Shown here piece by piece: positions 1 through 9,450 of a stretch of DNA of 64,000 nt (positions are counted from its first letter, which is position 1; each line of letters begins with the position of its first letter). Origin of the DNA: Verrucomicrobiia bacterium (GTDB lineage: Bacteria; Verrucomicrobiota; Verrucomicrobiia; Limisphaerales; JADLHS01); contig JAHCLO010000004.1 in NCBI GenBank assembly GCA_026125285.1, forward strand, positions 124,001-188,000. The letters run 5' to 3'. Position numbers and translations under genes: made by a program. The notes under the pieces are model-generated. The model made no database searches. It worked only from the letters and a program-made list of their open reading frames with translations, and was not told the DNA's origin.

Positions 1-2151
1 GACGCGCACAAGTTGGTGCATCTGTTGCGTCTCGATCTGGATTGGATCGTGATGAAGTGTCTGGAGAAAGACCGAACGCGCCGTTACGAGACAGCCAATG
101 GGCTGGCGGCTGACATTCGACGACACTTGGAAAACGTGCCGGTCATTGCGTGTCCCCCAAGTGCAGTCTATCGCTTTCAGAAAATGGTTCGGCGAAATAA
201 ACTCGCGTTTGCCGCCACGGCTGCTGTGGCGACAGCGCTGGTGATTGGACTTGGCTTCGCCACGATCATGTTTTTTCGCGAGGCCAAGGCCCGAGGCCGG
301 GCGCAAGTGCAGGAGCAAGAGGCCAGAGAAGCAGAGGCCCAAGCCAGAGCCATCCTTGAATTCTTTCAGCGGCATGTGTTGGCCGTGGCCCGTCCGGCAG
401 GCGAGCCCAATGCAATCTCCCGCGATGTGACTGTAAGGGAGGCGTTGATTGAGGCCGAGAAGCAGATTAGTGCAACGTTTTCAAACCAACCGCTAATCGA
501 AGCGCAGCTTCGGGAGACGCTGGGGGAGACGTTTTGGTATCTGGGCGATGTCGAGCGATCCCTGGTGCAATGTGAGCGAGCGCTGGAGTTGTTTCGGGCC
601 AAACTGGGCCCTGATGCAAAGCACACTCTCACTACCATGAACAATCTGGCGAATGCCTACGAAAATACTGGCCAGTTTGAAAAGGCCTTGCCGCTGGCGG
701 AGGCGGTAATGAAGCGCCTGCAGGAGATTCAAGGAATGAACTCCCGCGATACGTTGATCGCGATGCACGGCCTGGCCTACCTTTACCACTCCATGGGAGA
801 TGACGAGAAGGCCCTACCCCTCGAACTAAAGACGTTGGAATTGAGGAAACGAGCGTTGGGTGTGGCCGATGCCGACACGTTGTCTTCCATGGACTGCTTG
901 GGGATGATTTACATGTCGCTGGGTCAGATTACTAATGCCATCGCAATTTGCGAGGAATCGGTCGCCATAGCGCGGACGAACTTCAGCCCCGATGACCCGA
1001 CGACCCTCAGTGCCATGGCAAACCTCGCCAGTGCCTACCAAAGAAACCGGCAGGTCAAAGACGCGCTGCCCCTGCGTAAGGCCGTGCTTGAACGTCGTCA
1101 GAGGATTTACGGCCCGAAATCTTCTCAGACTTTGATTTCGATGATGAATCTGGCAAGCGCTTACGAGTTGGATGGGGACATAAAGGCAGCGATTGATTTG
1201 AACGAAAAGGTGTTGGGCTTACGGCTTTCCGAATTGGAGCCTGATCACCCAGATACGTATTACTCCATGCACAACCTGGCTGCGGCATATAGCAAAGGAG
1301 GGCGACTCCCGGAGGCCATCGAATTGGCGAAGAAAACAGTTGAAGGACGGAGGAAGAAACTCGGACCAGACCATCCGGAAACGCTCAAGTCCATGAGTAG
1401 TCTCGCGGTTTACTATCAAGACGAAGGGCAGTTCTCAAATGCGATCCCAATCTATGAACAAACGTTTGCTCTGGCGGAATCAAGGTTCGGCGCCAACCAC
1501 CCGACGCCACTGGAGTTTTTGCACAAGCTTGCGTTTGCTTACTACGAGGCCGGACAGTGGTCGAACGCTATTCCGAAATTGCAGGAAGCGCTGAAGCGCT
1601 ACCAGGCCCAGACTGGCGAGACTTCCGGCTCAGCCTTGGTAGAGATGACGCGTTTGGGAGTGGCATATGCCATGTCCGGCCAGTCCAATCAATCAGCGCA
1701 GATGTGGATGGAATTCGTATCCGCGCGGAAGAACGCACCCGAGGCTGACGCACTGGCTGTTGCGAACACCCTGGCTCAATACGTTACGGGATTACTCGAA
1801 CGCAACCGGATGGTAGAAGCTGAGCAACCTGCCCGCGCGTGCCTGGCAATACGTGAGACGTTTATCCCCGACGACTGGCGGACTTTCAATACGCGCAGCC
1901 AGGTCGGCGGGGTTTTCCTTGGACTAAAGCAGCATGCTGACGCCGAGCCAATGCTGCTTTCGGGTTACGAAGGTATGAAGTTGCGCGAGAGCAGAATACC
2001 CAACGATGGAAAGGTCCGACTCAAAGAAGCCCTCGAACGCCTCGTCCAACTCTACGAAACCGCTGGCCAGGCCGAAAAAGCCGCCGACTGGAAAAAGAAG
2101 CTGGTTGAGTTTGATGAATCCGGACTAGAAAACCCCTCCCAACCTCCTTGA
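1..2151 (+). CDS. Serine/threonine protein kinase C-terminus with TPR array (5' partial)
   Basis: The reading frame is open from the first base, so the start and most of the kinase lie outside the window. The first ~60 residues match the end of a Hanks-type kinase domain (LDLDWIVMKCLEKDRTRRY, then a helical tail). One membrane segment follows at about residues 68-92 (AATAAVATALVIGLGFA). A short coiled region rich in E, A, Q and R leads into a long array of tetratricopeptide repeats of the TPR_12/kinesin-light-chain type, spaced about 42 residues apart (for example TLTTMNNLANAYENTGQFEKA). The array covers roughly residues 180-690. In this family the cytoplasmic kinase phosphorylates partners while the TPR part binds proteins beyond the membrane. 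The family is common in Planctomycetes and Verrucomicrobia. Substrate unknown. Confidence 0.85.
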   Translation, partial: DAHKLVHLLRLDLDWIVMKCLEKDRTRRYETANGLAADIRRHLENVPVIACPPSAVYRFQKMVRRNKLAFAATAAVATALVIGLGFATIMFFREAKARGRAQVQEQEAREAEAQARAILEFFQRHVLAVARPAGEPNAISRDVTVREALIEAEKQISATFSNQPLIEAQLRETLGETFWYLGDVERSLVQCERALELFRAKLGPDAKHTLTTMNNLANAYENTGQFEKALPLAEAVMKRLQEIQGMNSRDTLIAMHGLAYLYHSMGDDEKALPLELKTLELRKRALGVADADTLSSMDCLGMIYMSLGQITNAIAICEESVAIARTNFSPDDPTTLSAMANLASAYQRNRQVKDALPLRKAVLERRQRIYGPKSSQTLISMMNLASAYELDGDIKAAIDLNEKVLGLRLSELEPDHPDTYYSMHNLAAAYSKGGRLPEAIELAKKTVEGRRKKLGPDHPETLKSMSSLAVYYQDEGQFSNAIPIYEQTFALAESRFGANHPTPLEFLHKLAFAYYEAGQWSNAIPKLQEALKRYQAQTGETSGSALVEMTRLGVAYAMSGQSNQSAQMWMEFVSARKNAPEADALAVANTLAQYVTGLLERNRMVEAEQPARACLAIRETFIPDDWRTFNTRSQVGGVFLGLKQHADAEPMLLSGYEGMKLRESRIPNDGKVRLKEALERLVQLYETAGQAEKAADWKKKLVEFDESGLENPSQPP

Positions 2152-2203
2152 CTGCCAGAACTCGGTGACTTTTATGAAGTACAATTTCAATCGCCAAAAT
2201 TTC

Positions 2204-2235
2204 TTGTAACCCCGTCTTTGATTCGTTGTAGCAAG
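2204..2235 (+). promoter_or_regulatory. Two-block motif, possible ECF-type promoter (copy 1)
   Basis: TTGTAACC (2204-2211), 13 bases, then GTTGTAGCAAG (2225-2235), ending 22 bases before the ATG of the beta-helix gene. The same two blocks with the same spacing occur at 10243-10274, and a close variant at 4082-4113. An AAC ... GTA layout with about 17 bases between is compatible with an ECF sigma promoter. That reading is inference. Confidence 0.4.
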
Positions 2236-2257
2236 AGCAGTGGAAGCGGAACGCACA

Positions 2258-4045
2258 ATGCCTATGCACATTGCCAAAGTCATTTTCTCCCAGACGAAAC
2301 TCCGACAACTCGCGACAGCGGCTCTGTTGTCAGCTGCCTGTAACTCCGCGCCCGCCGCCATCCGCTACGTGGATATCAACAGCGCCAACCCCACGCCGCC
2401 TTACACCGACTGGGCCACTGCGGCCACGAACATCCAGGATGCGGTGGATGCCGCTGCGGGTGGCGATCAAATCCTCGTGACCAATGGTGTTTATCAGACC
2501 GGCGGGAAAATTGTGGCGGCTGCCGGCAGCACGACGACCAACCGCGTCGCAGTCACAAAGCCTTTGGGGCTGCAAAGCGTCAACGGCCCGGAGGTCACGG
2601 TGATCAAAGGTTACCAGGTGCCCGGCATCACCAACGGGAACAGCGCAATTCGGTGTGTGTATCTGACTAACGGTGCCAACTTGTCTGGATTCACCCTGAC
2701 CGGCGGCGCAACTGCGGGGGACTACGACGGCGGTGATGGCGGCGGAGCCTGGTGTGAATCTAACGATGCAGTGATAACCAATTGCCTGCTGGTAGGAAAC
2801 TCAGCTTTCTACTCAGGTGGTGGAGCATATCAGGGCGCGTTAAACCACTGCACGTTGAGCGGCAATTCGGCATCCAACATGGATCTGAATGGATATGGTG
2901 GCGGGGTATATGGTGGTACGCTGAACAACTGCAGCTTGATTGGCAACTCAGCAGCGGTGTTCGGCGGTGGGGCTGCTGCGAGCACGCTCAACGATTGTGC
3001 GTTGGTGGCAAACTGGTCGGCGGAGGCGGGCGGCGGGGCGATGTGGGGCACGCTCAACAATTGCACCCTGAGCGGAAACTCGGCCTCGGAGAGCGGCGGC
3101 GGAGCGGAGAAGAGTACGCTGAACAATTGCAGGCTGACTGACAACTCGGCTTACAACGGCGCTGGCGCGTACGAAGGCACGTTGAACAATTGCATCGTGA
3201 TTAGCAACCGGGCGGAAGGCTTCGGCGGCGGAGTGAACGGGAGTACGCTGAACAACTGCATCCTGACAGCCAACTTGGCGTTCGTTGGTGGAGGGGCGAA
3301 TGGCGGCAAGCTGAACAATTGCACCGTGACCGGTAACTTTGCCGGTGAGTTTTTCGGTGAGGGTGGCGGAGTGAGATTCTCCCAGTTGAACAACTGCATC
3401 GTCTTTTTCAACTTTGCCTCGGACCCCTCTCTAGAGAATTTCATCGGAGGCAGCTTCAGCAACTCCTGCACGATACCTTTGCCAAGCAACGGCGTAGGCA
3501 ACATCACCAACGCGCCGCTCTTTGTTGATCAAGCTGGCGGCAATCTGCGGCTGCAATCCAACTCGCCCTGCGTGGACGCCGGCGGCTCTGCTTACGAAGC
3601 TGGTAGCTCTGACTTGGATGGTCGCCCCCGGATCCAAGGTGGCATCGTGGACATGGGAGCATACGAATCTCAGCCAGGCGTCAGCGGCGAATTCATCGGC
3701 TGGCTGTCAGGCTACGGCCTACCCACGGATGGTTCCGCAGATTCTGCGGACGGGGACAGCGATCTGCATAACAACTGGCAGGAATGGATCGCCCGGACGG
3801 TGCCCACTGATGCCTTATCCACGCTGCGCCTGCTCACCGCAACGAATGACGCGTCGGGTATTACCGTGACTTGGCAAAGCGTGGGCAATCGAACCTACTT
3901 CCTCGAGCGTGCTAGCAACCTTGGAGACCATCCTGCATTTTCATTGCTGACCAGCAATATAGTTGGGCAGTTGGGCACGACGAGTTACACCGACACCAAC
4001 ACTGCCGGCCCTAGTCCGTTTTTCTATCGCGTGGGCGTGCGATAG
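2258..4045 (+). CDS. Secreted parallel beta-helix repeat protein
   Basis: An exported protein of about 595 residues. The N-terminus has a Sec-type signal (hydrophobic [15 protein letters not shown]) and then the conserved opening [20 protein letters not shown], typical of Verrucomicrobia pectin-lyase-like 'choice-of-anchor' proteins. The centre (about residues 150-390) is an array of ~22-residue rungs of the form [11 protein letters not shown] followed by a Gly-rich GGGA turn. This is the signature of a right-handed parallel beta-helix related to chlamydial Pmp repeats. The C-terminus ([20 protein letters not shown], then [10 protein letters not shown] and FFYRVGVR) is shared with the paralogue at 6844-8364 and may be a sorting or surface-attachment region. 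ATG at 2258 is chosen; ATG at 2264 and GTG at 2240 are alternatives. Cell-surface adhesion or polysaccharide binding is plausible. No catalytic residues were identified. Confidence 0.8.
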   Translation: MPMHIAKVIFSQTKLRQLATAALLSAACNSAPAAIRYVDINSANPTPPYTDWATAATNIQDAVDAAAGGDQILVTNGVYQTGGKIVAAAGSTTTNRVAVTKPLGLQSVNGPEVTVIKGYQVPGITNGNSAIRCVYLTNGANLSGFTLTGGATAGDYDGGDGGGAWCESNDAVITNCLLVGNSAFYSGGGAYQGALNHCTLSGNSASNMDLNGYGGGVYGGTLNNCSLIGNSAAVFGGGAAASTLNDCALVANWSAEAGGGAMWGTLNNCTLSGNSASESGGGAEKSTLNNCRLTDNSAYNGAGAYEGTLNNCIVISNRAEGFGGGVNGSTLNNCILTANLAFVGGGANGGKLNNCTVTGNFAGEFFGEGGGVRFSQLNNCIVFFNFASDPSLENFIGGSFSNSCTIPLPSNGVGNITNAPLFVDQAGGNLRLQSNSPCVDAGGSAYEAGSSDLDGRPRIQGGIVDMGAYESQPGVSGEFIGWLSGYGLPTDGSADSADGDSDLHNNWQEWIARTVPTDALSTLRLLTATNDASGITVTWQSVGNRTYFLERASNLGDHPAFSLLTSNIVGQLGTTSYTDTNTAGPSPFFYRVGVR

Positions 4046-4081
4046 CGGATCGGTTAACCGGCTAAACCTGCCTCAGATAGT

Positions 4082-4113
4082 TTATAACTCGCCCCGGATT
4101 TGTTGGTGCAAAG
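4082..4113 (+). promoter_or_regulatory. Two-block motif variant (copy 3)
   Basis: TTATAACT (4082-4089), 12 bases, then GTTGGTGCAAAG (4102-4113), upstream of the Ig/beta-propeller gene. It resembles the blocks at 2204-2235 and 10243-10274, but with two changes in the first block, changes in the second and one base less in the spacer. The weakest of the three copies. Confidence 0.25.
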
Positions 4114-4177
4114 GCGTGTGAAGTCAAAAAGTCAGAAACCTATGCGCGTCAGATCTGTTAAACCAAACCAGAAGCCT

Positions 4178-6829
4178 ATGCACACTACCTTCAAGCAACT
4201 CACCGCGATCATTGCTCTGCTGCATTTGGGAATGGTTGGGCCTTTGCAGGCTGGTGTGGTTGTGGAATCGCCGGGCGCCATAATCGCGGGCAAAACCATC
4301 GGCGAATGGACTGCCGCCTGGTGGCAATGGGCAGTGGCGCTGTCCCCACCCGGAGATCCGTTCACGGACACCACCGGGGAGTTTGCTGGAGTGAATCAGT
4401 CCGGGCCGGTGTTCTTTCTGGCAGGGAGTCCCGACGGTAGCCGTGGCCGGCAATTCCAAGTGCCGTCTGACAAGTACATTTTAGTTCCACTCCTTGCCGG
4501 AGAATGGTCGCAATTGGAACTGGGCTTTGACAAATCGGCGGCTGAAATCCGCCAAGCAGCCCAGCAGCAGGCCGACCAGATCAACAGCCTCCACGCCACC
4601 TTGGACGGAGCGGTAATCTCGCAAGCTACTCTTTTCACCCATCGCGAGGCCTCGCCTGACTTCTCATTCGTGGCAGCGGCAGGGAACTCGGTCAACGTTC
4701 CTCCGGGTGATTCGGGTGTCGCGGTTGCCGATGGCTATTTTCTGATGCTCGCCCCACTTAGTCCTGGCACTCACGTGCTGAGCTATGGCGGTGGGGCTTC
4801 CAGCCTTGGCATCTCGATTAGTGAAACGGATACAATCACGGCGGTTGGCCCGCCGCCGACCATCACTGGCCAGCCGTCTGACCAAGCCGTCTTCATCGGT
4901 TCCAATGCGACCTTCAGCGTTTCGGCCATGACGACCAATCCTCCGCTTCGGTTTCAATGGCAGTTTAATGGTGTTGATCTTCCCGACGCGACCAACGACG
5001 CACTCACCATTTTCAACGCGCAGGTCGTGAATACAGGCGGATACAGCGTCGTGATTACTGACAGGTCTGGATTCACAAATAGCTCGGTTGCCTATCTCAC
5101 ATTACTGAATCTTCCGCCTTCCATTTCTACTCAGCCAACCAACTTGGTTGTTGTTGCCGGCACTACTGCCACCTTCAGCGTGAATGCGGAGGGAACTATG
5201 CCCCTTTTCTTCCAGTGGTTTTTCAACGAGGCGAAGCTTGACGGCGCGACCAGTTCAACTTTGGCGGTCACCAATACCCAATCACACCACGTCGGCCAAT
5301 ACACGGTGGTCATCACCAACACCTATGGTGCGATAACCAGCAGTGTAGCTGCTTTGCGATTACTGGCCTGGACGCAGATCTACAACGGCCCGGCAAACGA
5401 CTACGACGCATTTGGATTTCCAGCATTCGATGTCGAAGGGAACATTTTTGTCGTGGGAATTTCCTGCACCAATATCAACGACTGCGATCACTACGTCGCC
5501 AAGTATGCGGCCGGTGACGGGGCGCTGCTCTGGGAACACCGCTACAACAGTCCTGGTAGTGAGGCTGGGTCTCTCACGGCAATGGCCATTGACTCAAACG
5601 GCGACGTGCTGGTGACCGGGAGTTTCGGTAACTGGGGAACCAATGACTTTATTACCGCCAAGCTCTCCGGAGCGGACGGGGCACTGCTCTGGGAAAAGCG
5701 TTATGATGGGCCCGGCAATGGGAATGACTATCCTTACGCTCTGGCGGTGGACGGCAGCGGCAATGTCGTTGTCGCGGGCACTTCGGAGAACGGCCCTCCG
5801 AACTATGGTTCCTCCAGTTGCACGATCAAGTACGCGGCTGCCGACGGCGCGCTGCTCTGGGAGAAGCGCTACAACAGTCCCGCAAACACCATTGATGAAG
5901 CGCGTGCTGTGGCCGTGGATGGCAACGGTGACGTTGTGGTGACTGGGGCTTCCTACAATGCTGACATCAACAGCGACTACTACACTGCCAAGTATTCGGG
6001 GGCAAATGGGGCGCTGCTTTGGGAAAGGCGTTACATCAGCCCCGTCAATGGGGAGGACTACCCCACGGCTTTGGCGCTGGACCAGAATGGCGACGTGGTA
6101 GTAACCGGAGTTTCGTCCGCCAGCAACCTCTTGCCCGACTACTACACCGCCAAGTATGCGGGGACAAACGGGGCGCTGCTTTGGGAAAGGCGTTACAACG
6201 GCCCGGGTAACTATTTCGATCTGGCGGAAGCGGTGGCGGTGGATCAGTTCGGCAATGTTGTTGTTACTGGGCAGTCGGCCAACGGTGAACCGCAGTTCGA
6301 CTTTGACTACTACACCGCGAAATACGCTGTCGCCGATGGTTCACTCCTGTGGGCAAAGCGCTACAGCGGCCCCGCGAGCAGCTCCGAGGGAGCGAGGGAA
6401 GTCGCCCTGGACATCAATGGCGATGTACTAGTGCTTGGTGATTCCGGCGGTGACACCCATCTCCTCGCCTATGCCGCCGATGACGGCGCAACAATGTGGG
6501 ATTACCGTCACGGCAATAGCTACGTTTCCGGACTCGCAGTGGATAATTCTGGGGGAATTATCCTCGCCGGCACCACGAGCTCCACCGATTCTCTGCTGGT
6601 TAAAATTCTGGCGTCCGTTCCTCGGGCCGCAATTCCTCGCTTCACTTCCATCACGTCAGCCGAAGGCAGCGTCCAACTTGAGTGGACGACCGCTCCCGGC
6701 GTTGCGGTTTACCAGACGCCAAGCTTGAGCGCTCCAGACTGGCAAATCGTGGCCGGCTCTCAGAATACAAATCGGATCACCATTTCTGCGACCAACGCCT
6801 CCGGATTCTTCAAACTCGTAAAGCCGTAA
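4178..6829 (+). CDS. Secreted protein: GEW-type domain, two Ig-like domains, beta-propeller
   Basis: About 883 residues. After a signal peptide (LTAIIALLHLGMVGPLQAG) comes a domain at about 37-220 that opens with GKTIGEWTAAWWQWAVAL and contains QSGPVFFLAGS and VADGYFLMLAPLSPGTHVLS. The same domain makes up nearly all of the protein at 10378-11154. Two Ig-like domains follow (about 224-310 and 312-395, each starting ITGQPSDQ or ISTQPTNL and with FQWQFN or FQWFFN cores). Next is a seven-to-eight-fold propeller (about 400-805) with the repeated strand GALLWEKRYNSP and VDGNGDVVVTG, of the SBBP/PQQ-like kind. ATG 4178 is chosen because the signal peptide begins there; in-frame starts at 4142 and 4100 would add a basic leader. 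No enzyme motif was seen. Likely an extracellular or outer-surface binding protein. Confidence 0.75.
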   Translation: MHTTFKQLTAIIALLHLGMVGPLQAGVVVESPGAIIAGKTIGEWTAAWWQWAVALSPPGDPFTDTTGEFAGVNQSGPVFFLAGSPDGSRGRQFQVPSDKYILVPLLAGEWSQLELGFDKSAAEIRQAAQQQADQINSLHATLDGAVISQATLFTHREASPDFSFVAAAGNSVNVPPGDSGVAVADGYFLMLAPLSPGTHVLSYGGGASSLGISISETDTITAVGPPPTITGQPSDQAVFIGSNATFSVSAMTTNPPLRFQWQFNGVDLPDATNDALTIFNAQVVNTGGYSVVITDRSGFTNSSVAYLTLLNLPPSISTQPTNLVVVAGTTATFSVNAEGTMPLFFQWFFNEAKLDGATSSTLAVTNTQSHHVGQYTVVITNTYGAITSSVAALRLLAWTQIYNGPANDYDAFGFPAFDVEGNIFVVGISCTNINDCDHYVAKYAAGDGALLWEHRYNSPGSEAGSLTAMAIDSNGDVLVTGSFGNWGTNDFITAKLSGADGALLWEKRYDGPGNGNDYPYALAVDGSGNVVVAGTSENGPPNYGSSSCTIKYAAADGALLWEKRYNSPANTIDEARAVAVDGNGDVVVTGASYNADINSDYYTAKYSGANGALLWERRYISPVNGEDYPTALALDQNGDVVVTGVSSASNLLPDYYTAKYAGTNGALLWERRYNGPGNYFDLAEAVAVDQFGNVVVTGQSANGEPQFDFDYYTAKYAVADGSLLWAKRYSGPASSSEGAREVALDINGDVLVLGDSGGDTHLLAYAADDGATMWDYRHGNSYVSGLAVDNSGGIILAGTTSSTDSLLVKILASVPRAAIPRFTSITSAEGSVQLEWTTAPGVAVYQTPSLSAPDWQIVAGSQNTNRITISATNASGFFKLVKP

Positions 6830-6843
6830 TCAAACAGCGTCTT

Positions 6844-8364
6844 ATGAAATCAAACCTGCTCCCCGCCCTTGTCGCCAGTCTTATAGTTCTCGCTGGTCCT
6901 GCCCTGGCCGCCGTGCGCTACGTGGACATTTACAGCACCAACCCGACGCCGCCTTACGACAGTTGGCCCACTGCTGCCGTGACCATTCAGGACGCAGTGG
7001 ATGCTGCGGACCCCGGGGATCAAATCATCGTCACAAATGGCGTTTACCAGAGTGGCGGTCGCATTGCGGTCGGCACTGGCAGTGGAAGTGGCAGCAATCG
7101 AGTCGCGGTTACGAAACCTTTGGTCCTGCAGAGTGTGAATGGACCTGAATACACCGTCATTCAGGCCTATTCGTCTCCAGTCACCAACCTGGGCGTGGGT
7201 GCTATGCGGTGCGTTTATCTCACCAACGGGGCGAGCTTGTCCGGCTTCACGTTGGCGAACGGTGCTACATGGGCACCATGGGGCGCTGGTGTCTGGTGTC
7301 AGTCATCGAACTTGGTGGTGATTTCCAATTGCGTGCTCGTGAGCAACTTCGCCGGCACGCGTGGCGCCGGAGCCTACGGTGGCACGTTGGTTGACTGCGT
7401 CATCCGGAGCAATTCCACACCACCGATTTCCAGCGCGGGAGGCGGAGCGTGGGGGAGCGTTCTCGTGAACTGCACTCTGGTGGGCAACTCAAGTCGCGAA
7501 GGCGGTGGCGCAGCGATCTGTACCCTGACGAATTGTACGTTGACTGGCAATCAGGCAATCTATGGCGGAGGTGCCGCCGGGAGCCGACTGTACAACTGCC
7601 TCCTGACTGGAAACTCGGCTGATGATCGCGGAGGCGGGACTTTTTCCTGCGTCCTACTCAATTGTACGGTAACAGAAAACTCTGCCGGCCAATATGGTGG
7701 AGGTGTTGCCGGTGGCTCGATGTTTAATTCTATCATTTACTTCAACACGGCACCGGAAGGAGCTAACTACTTCGCCACTCCCTACTCCCTTTGTTGTACG
7801 ACGCCGGAGGGTGGTGCTGGTTTCACTAATGCCCCCATGTTCTTGAATCCGGCGAGCGGGAATTACCGTCTGCAATCCAATTCGCCCTGCATCAATGCCG
7901 GTAACAACGCTTCTGTCGTCGGCAGCACGGATCTAGATGGCCGCATGCGCATTGTCGCTGGCGCAGTAGATATGGGTGCTTATGAAGTTCAACCAGACGT
8001 CAGCGGCGAATTCATCGGCTGGCTTTCTGGCTACCATCTGCCCACCGACGGTTCAGCGGATTACGCGGATGTAGATGCCGACGGCCACAATGCCTGGCAG
8101 GAGTGGCGTGCGGATACGAATCCCACCAACGCTGCCTCCGTCCTGCGCCTGTTCCCTCCCGCGGGCAGCCTCGAAGGTGTGACCGTGCGCTGGCAGAGCG
8201 CGACCACGCGCAATTATTTCCTCGAACGCAGCACCAACCTCGGCTTCCAGCCAGCGTTCTACCTGCTCGAATCCAACATTCCGGGTGTGGCAGGCGAGAC
8301 GAGTTTCACCGACACCAACGCCGTTGGCGCCGGCCAGTTCTTTTACCGCGTGGGGATGCACTAA
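6844..8364 (+). CDS. Secreted parallel beta-helix repeat protein, paralogue of 2258-4045
   Basis: A 506-residue exported protein starting with MKSNLLPALVASLIVLAGPA and then AAVRYVDIYSTNPTPPYDSW, nearly the same opening as the gene at 2258. The centre holds fewer and less regular rungs of the type LTNCTLTGNQAIYGGGAAGS. The C-terminus repeats the [20 protein letters not shown] module and ends with an FFYRVG motif. ATG 6844 lies 14 bases after the stop of the propeller gene, so the two are probably co-transcribed. A longer frame reaches back to 6682, but it overlaps the previous gene and would bury the signal peptide. The arrangement helix-propeller-helix suggests duplication around the propeller gene. 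Function is inferred only as surface structure or glycan contact. Confidence 0.8.
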   Translation: MKSNLLPALVASLIVLAGPALAAVRYVDIYSTNPTPPYDSWPTAAVTIQDAVDAADPGDQIIVTNGVYQSGGRIAVGTGSGSGSNRVAVTKPLVLQSVNGPEYTVIQAYSSPVTNLGVGAMRCVYLTNGASLSGFTLANGATWAPWGAGVWCQSSNLVVISNCVLVSNFAGTRGAGAYGGTLVDCVIRSNSTPPISSAGGGAWGSVLVNCTLVGNSSREGGGAAICTLTNCTLTGNQAIYGGGAAGSRLYNCLLTGNSADDRGGGTFSCVLLNCTVTENSAGQYGGGVAGGSMFNSIIYFNTAPEGANYFATPYSLCCTTPEGGAGFTNAPMFLNPASGNYRLQSNSPCINAGNNASVVGSTDLDGRMRIVAGAVDMGAYEVQPDVSGEFIGWLSGYHLPTDGSADYADVDADGHNAWQEWRADTNPTNAASVLRLFPPAGSLEGVTVRWQSATTRNYFLERSTNLGFQPAFYLLESNIPGVAGETSFTDTNAVGAGQFFYRVGMH

Positions 8365-8408
8365 TTTTATTCCCAAGCACCGAGTCCTTCGGTGATATTG
8401 CTTCCCAC

Positions 8409-8906
8409 ATGAATAACAGCACCAGCGCCGTCATCTGGCTCCACGCCGTGACCTTGCTTGTGGCCCTTGTGGGCGCAGGCTGCGCCAGTGTGCGTGCCAC
8501 CAATTCGCAGGCAGACAATCCGAAGTACAGGGCGGCGATTGAACAGCGGCTGCAGGAGATTTGTGCCGCGGCCGAGAGCAAGGATTTTGAGCGACTGGAC
8601 AGCTACCACGCTTACGGCCCGAAGTTTACCAAGTATTCCGGCACCTCCGCCGAGCGGCGGGACGCCACCGCCAGCCGCAAAGGCGAACACGAAGGTTTGG
8701 CCGCCCTCAAGGGACTGACAATGCGGATCAACGAACTGAAGATTGACGTGTTTGGAGATGCAGCCGTGGCGACGTTTATTCTGGATTACAGCTTCGATTC
8801 CGGTGACGAAACGGTTTCCCGCAAGGACCGCTCGACGCTCGTTTTCATCAAGCAGCGCGGGGACTGGAAAATCACCCATGAACACTTGACGCCGATCCAG
8901 CCCTGA
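8409..8906 (+). CDS. Lipoprotein with NTF2/SnoaL-like domain
   Basis: A 165-residue protein. The signal peptide ends in a lipobox (LVALVGAGC), so it is probably anchored to a membrane by a lipid on the Cys. The rest has the pattern of a DUF4440/SnoaL-like NTF2 fold: an N-terminal helix with IEQRLQEICAAAESKDFERL, a middle region, and C-terminal strands (AVATFILDYSF, STLVFIKQRGDWKITHEHL) that are very typical of the family. These proteins bind small hydrophobic ligands or act as scaffolds. No catalytic pair is obvious. It follows the beta-helix gene by 44 bases in the same direction. Confidence 0.7.
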   Translation: MNNSTSAVIWLHAVTLLVALVGAGCASVRATNSQADNPKYRAAIEQRLQEICAAAESKDFERLDSYHAYGPKFTKYSGTSAERRDATASRKGEHEGLAALKGLTMRINELKIDVFGDAAVATFILDYSFDSGDETVSRKDRSTLVFIKQRGDWKITHEHLTPIQP

Positions 8907-9007
8907 AGCTTAAGAGTGGCAGACTGGGTGGGGGGAAATGCTTCTCGATCGGTGTGACCACCGGAGATTGCCGGTAATAGGGACGACCACGAACTCTCAC
9001 GAGCACC

Positions 9008-9445
9008 ATGAGCGAAAAGCAGACACACAATCAACGCGCCGCAGCGCGACGTTCGTGCGAGCCGCCGCAAGCGGACGGTTCGATGCGCTTTCACCGGATG
9101 CACCAGTTGTGGGAGTTGGCCGAGGGTCTGCCGGTCAAGAAGGTCCGGCTGAGTGAACTCGCTGGCTTTGACGAGGTGCGGTGGTTCGGTGGACCAAGGA
9201 ATCTCCTGCCGACCTGCCGGGCGATCGCGGAACATGCGCGTGACATCTACGAGTCTGATTTGAGTTTCCCCATCATACTTTCGCCGACGGGAGAGGTGTT
9301 GGACGGCTGGCATCGCATCGGCAAGGCGTTCATACAAGGAATTGAGGAACTCGATGCGGTTCAGTTGACCATCATGCCGCCCTATCGTTGGCGAGTGCTG
9401 TTGAACGGTGATGAGGTGGAGATCTCGCAAGGCGACAACGGCTAG
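9008..9445 (+). CDS. Small protein with ParB-like fold signature
   Basis: A 145-residue soluble protein without signal peptide. The segment LSPTGEVLDGWHRIGKAF fits the DGxHR core of ParB/sulfiredoxin-like domains, in which the residues after the Gly contact nucleotide or DNA. The N-terminus is polar and rich in R, A and Q. It lacks the helix-turn-helix of true ParB, so a partition role is unlikely. It lies five bases before a methyltransferase gene, and the two may form a small modification pair. The fold call rests on one motif and is tentative. Confidence 0.5.
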   Translation: MSEKQTHNQRAAARRSCEPPQADGSMRFHRMHQLWELAEGLPVKKVRLSELAGFDEVRWFGGPRNLLPTCRAIAEHARDIYESDLSFPIILSPTGEVLDGWHRIGKAFIQGIEELDAVQLTIMPPYRWRVLLNGDEVEISQGDNG

Positions 9446-9450
9446 TCCCG

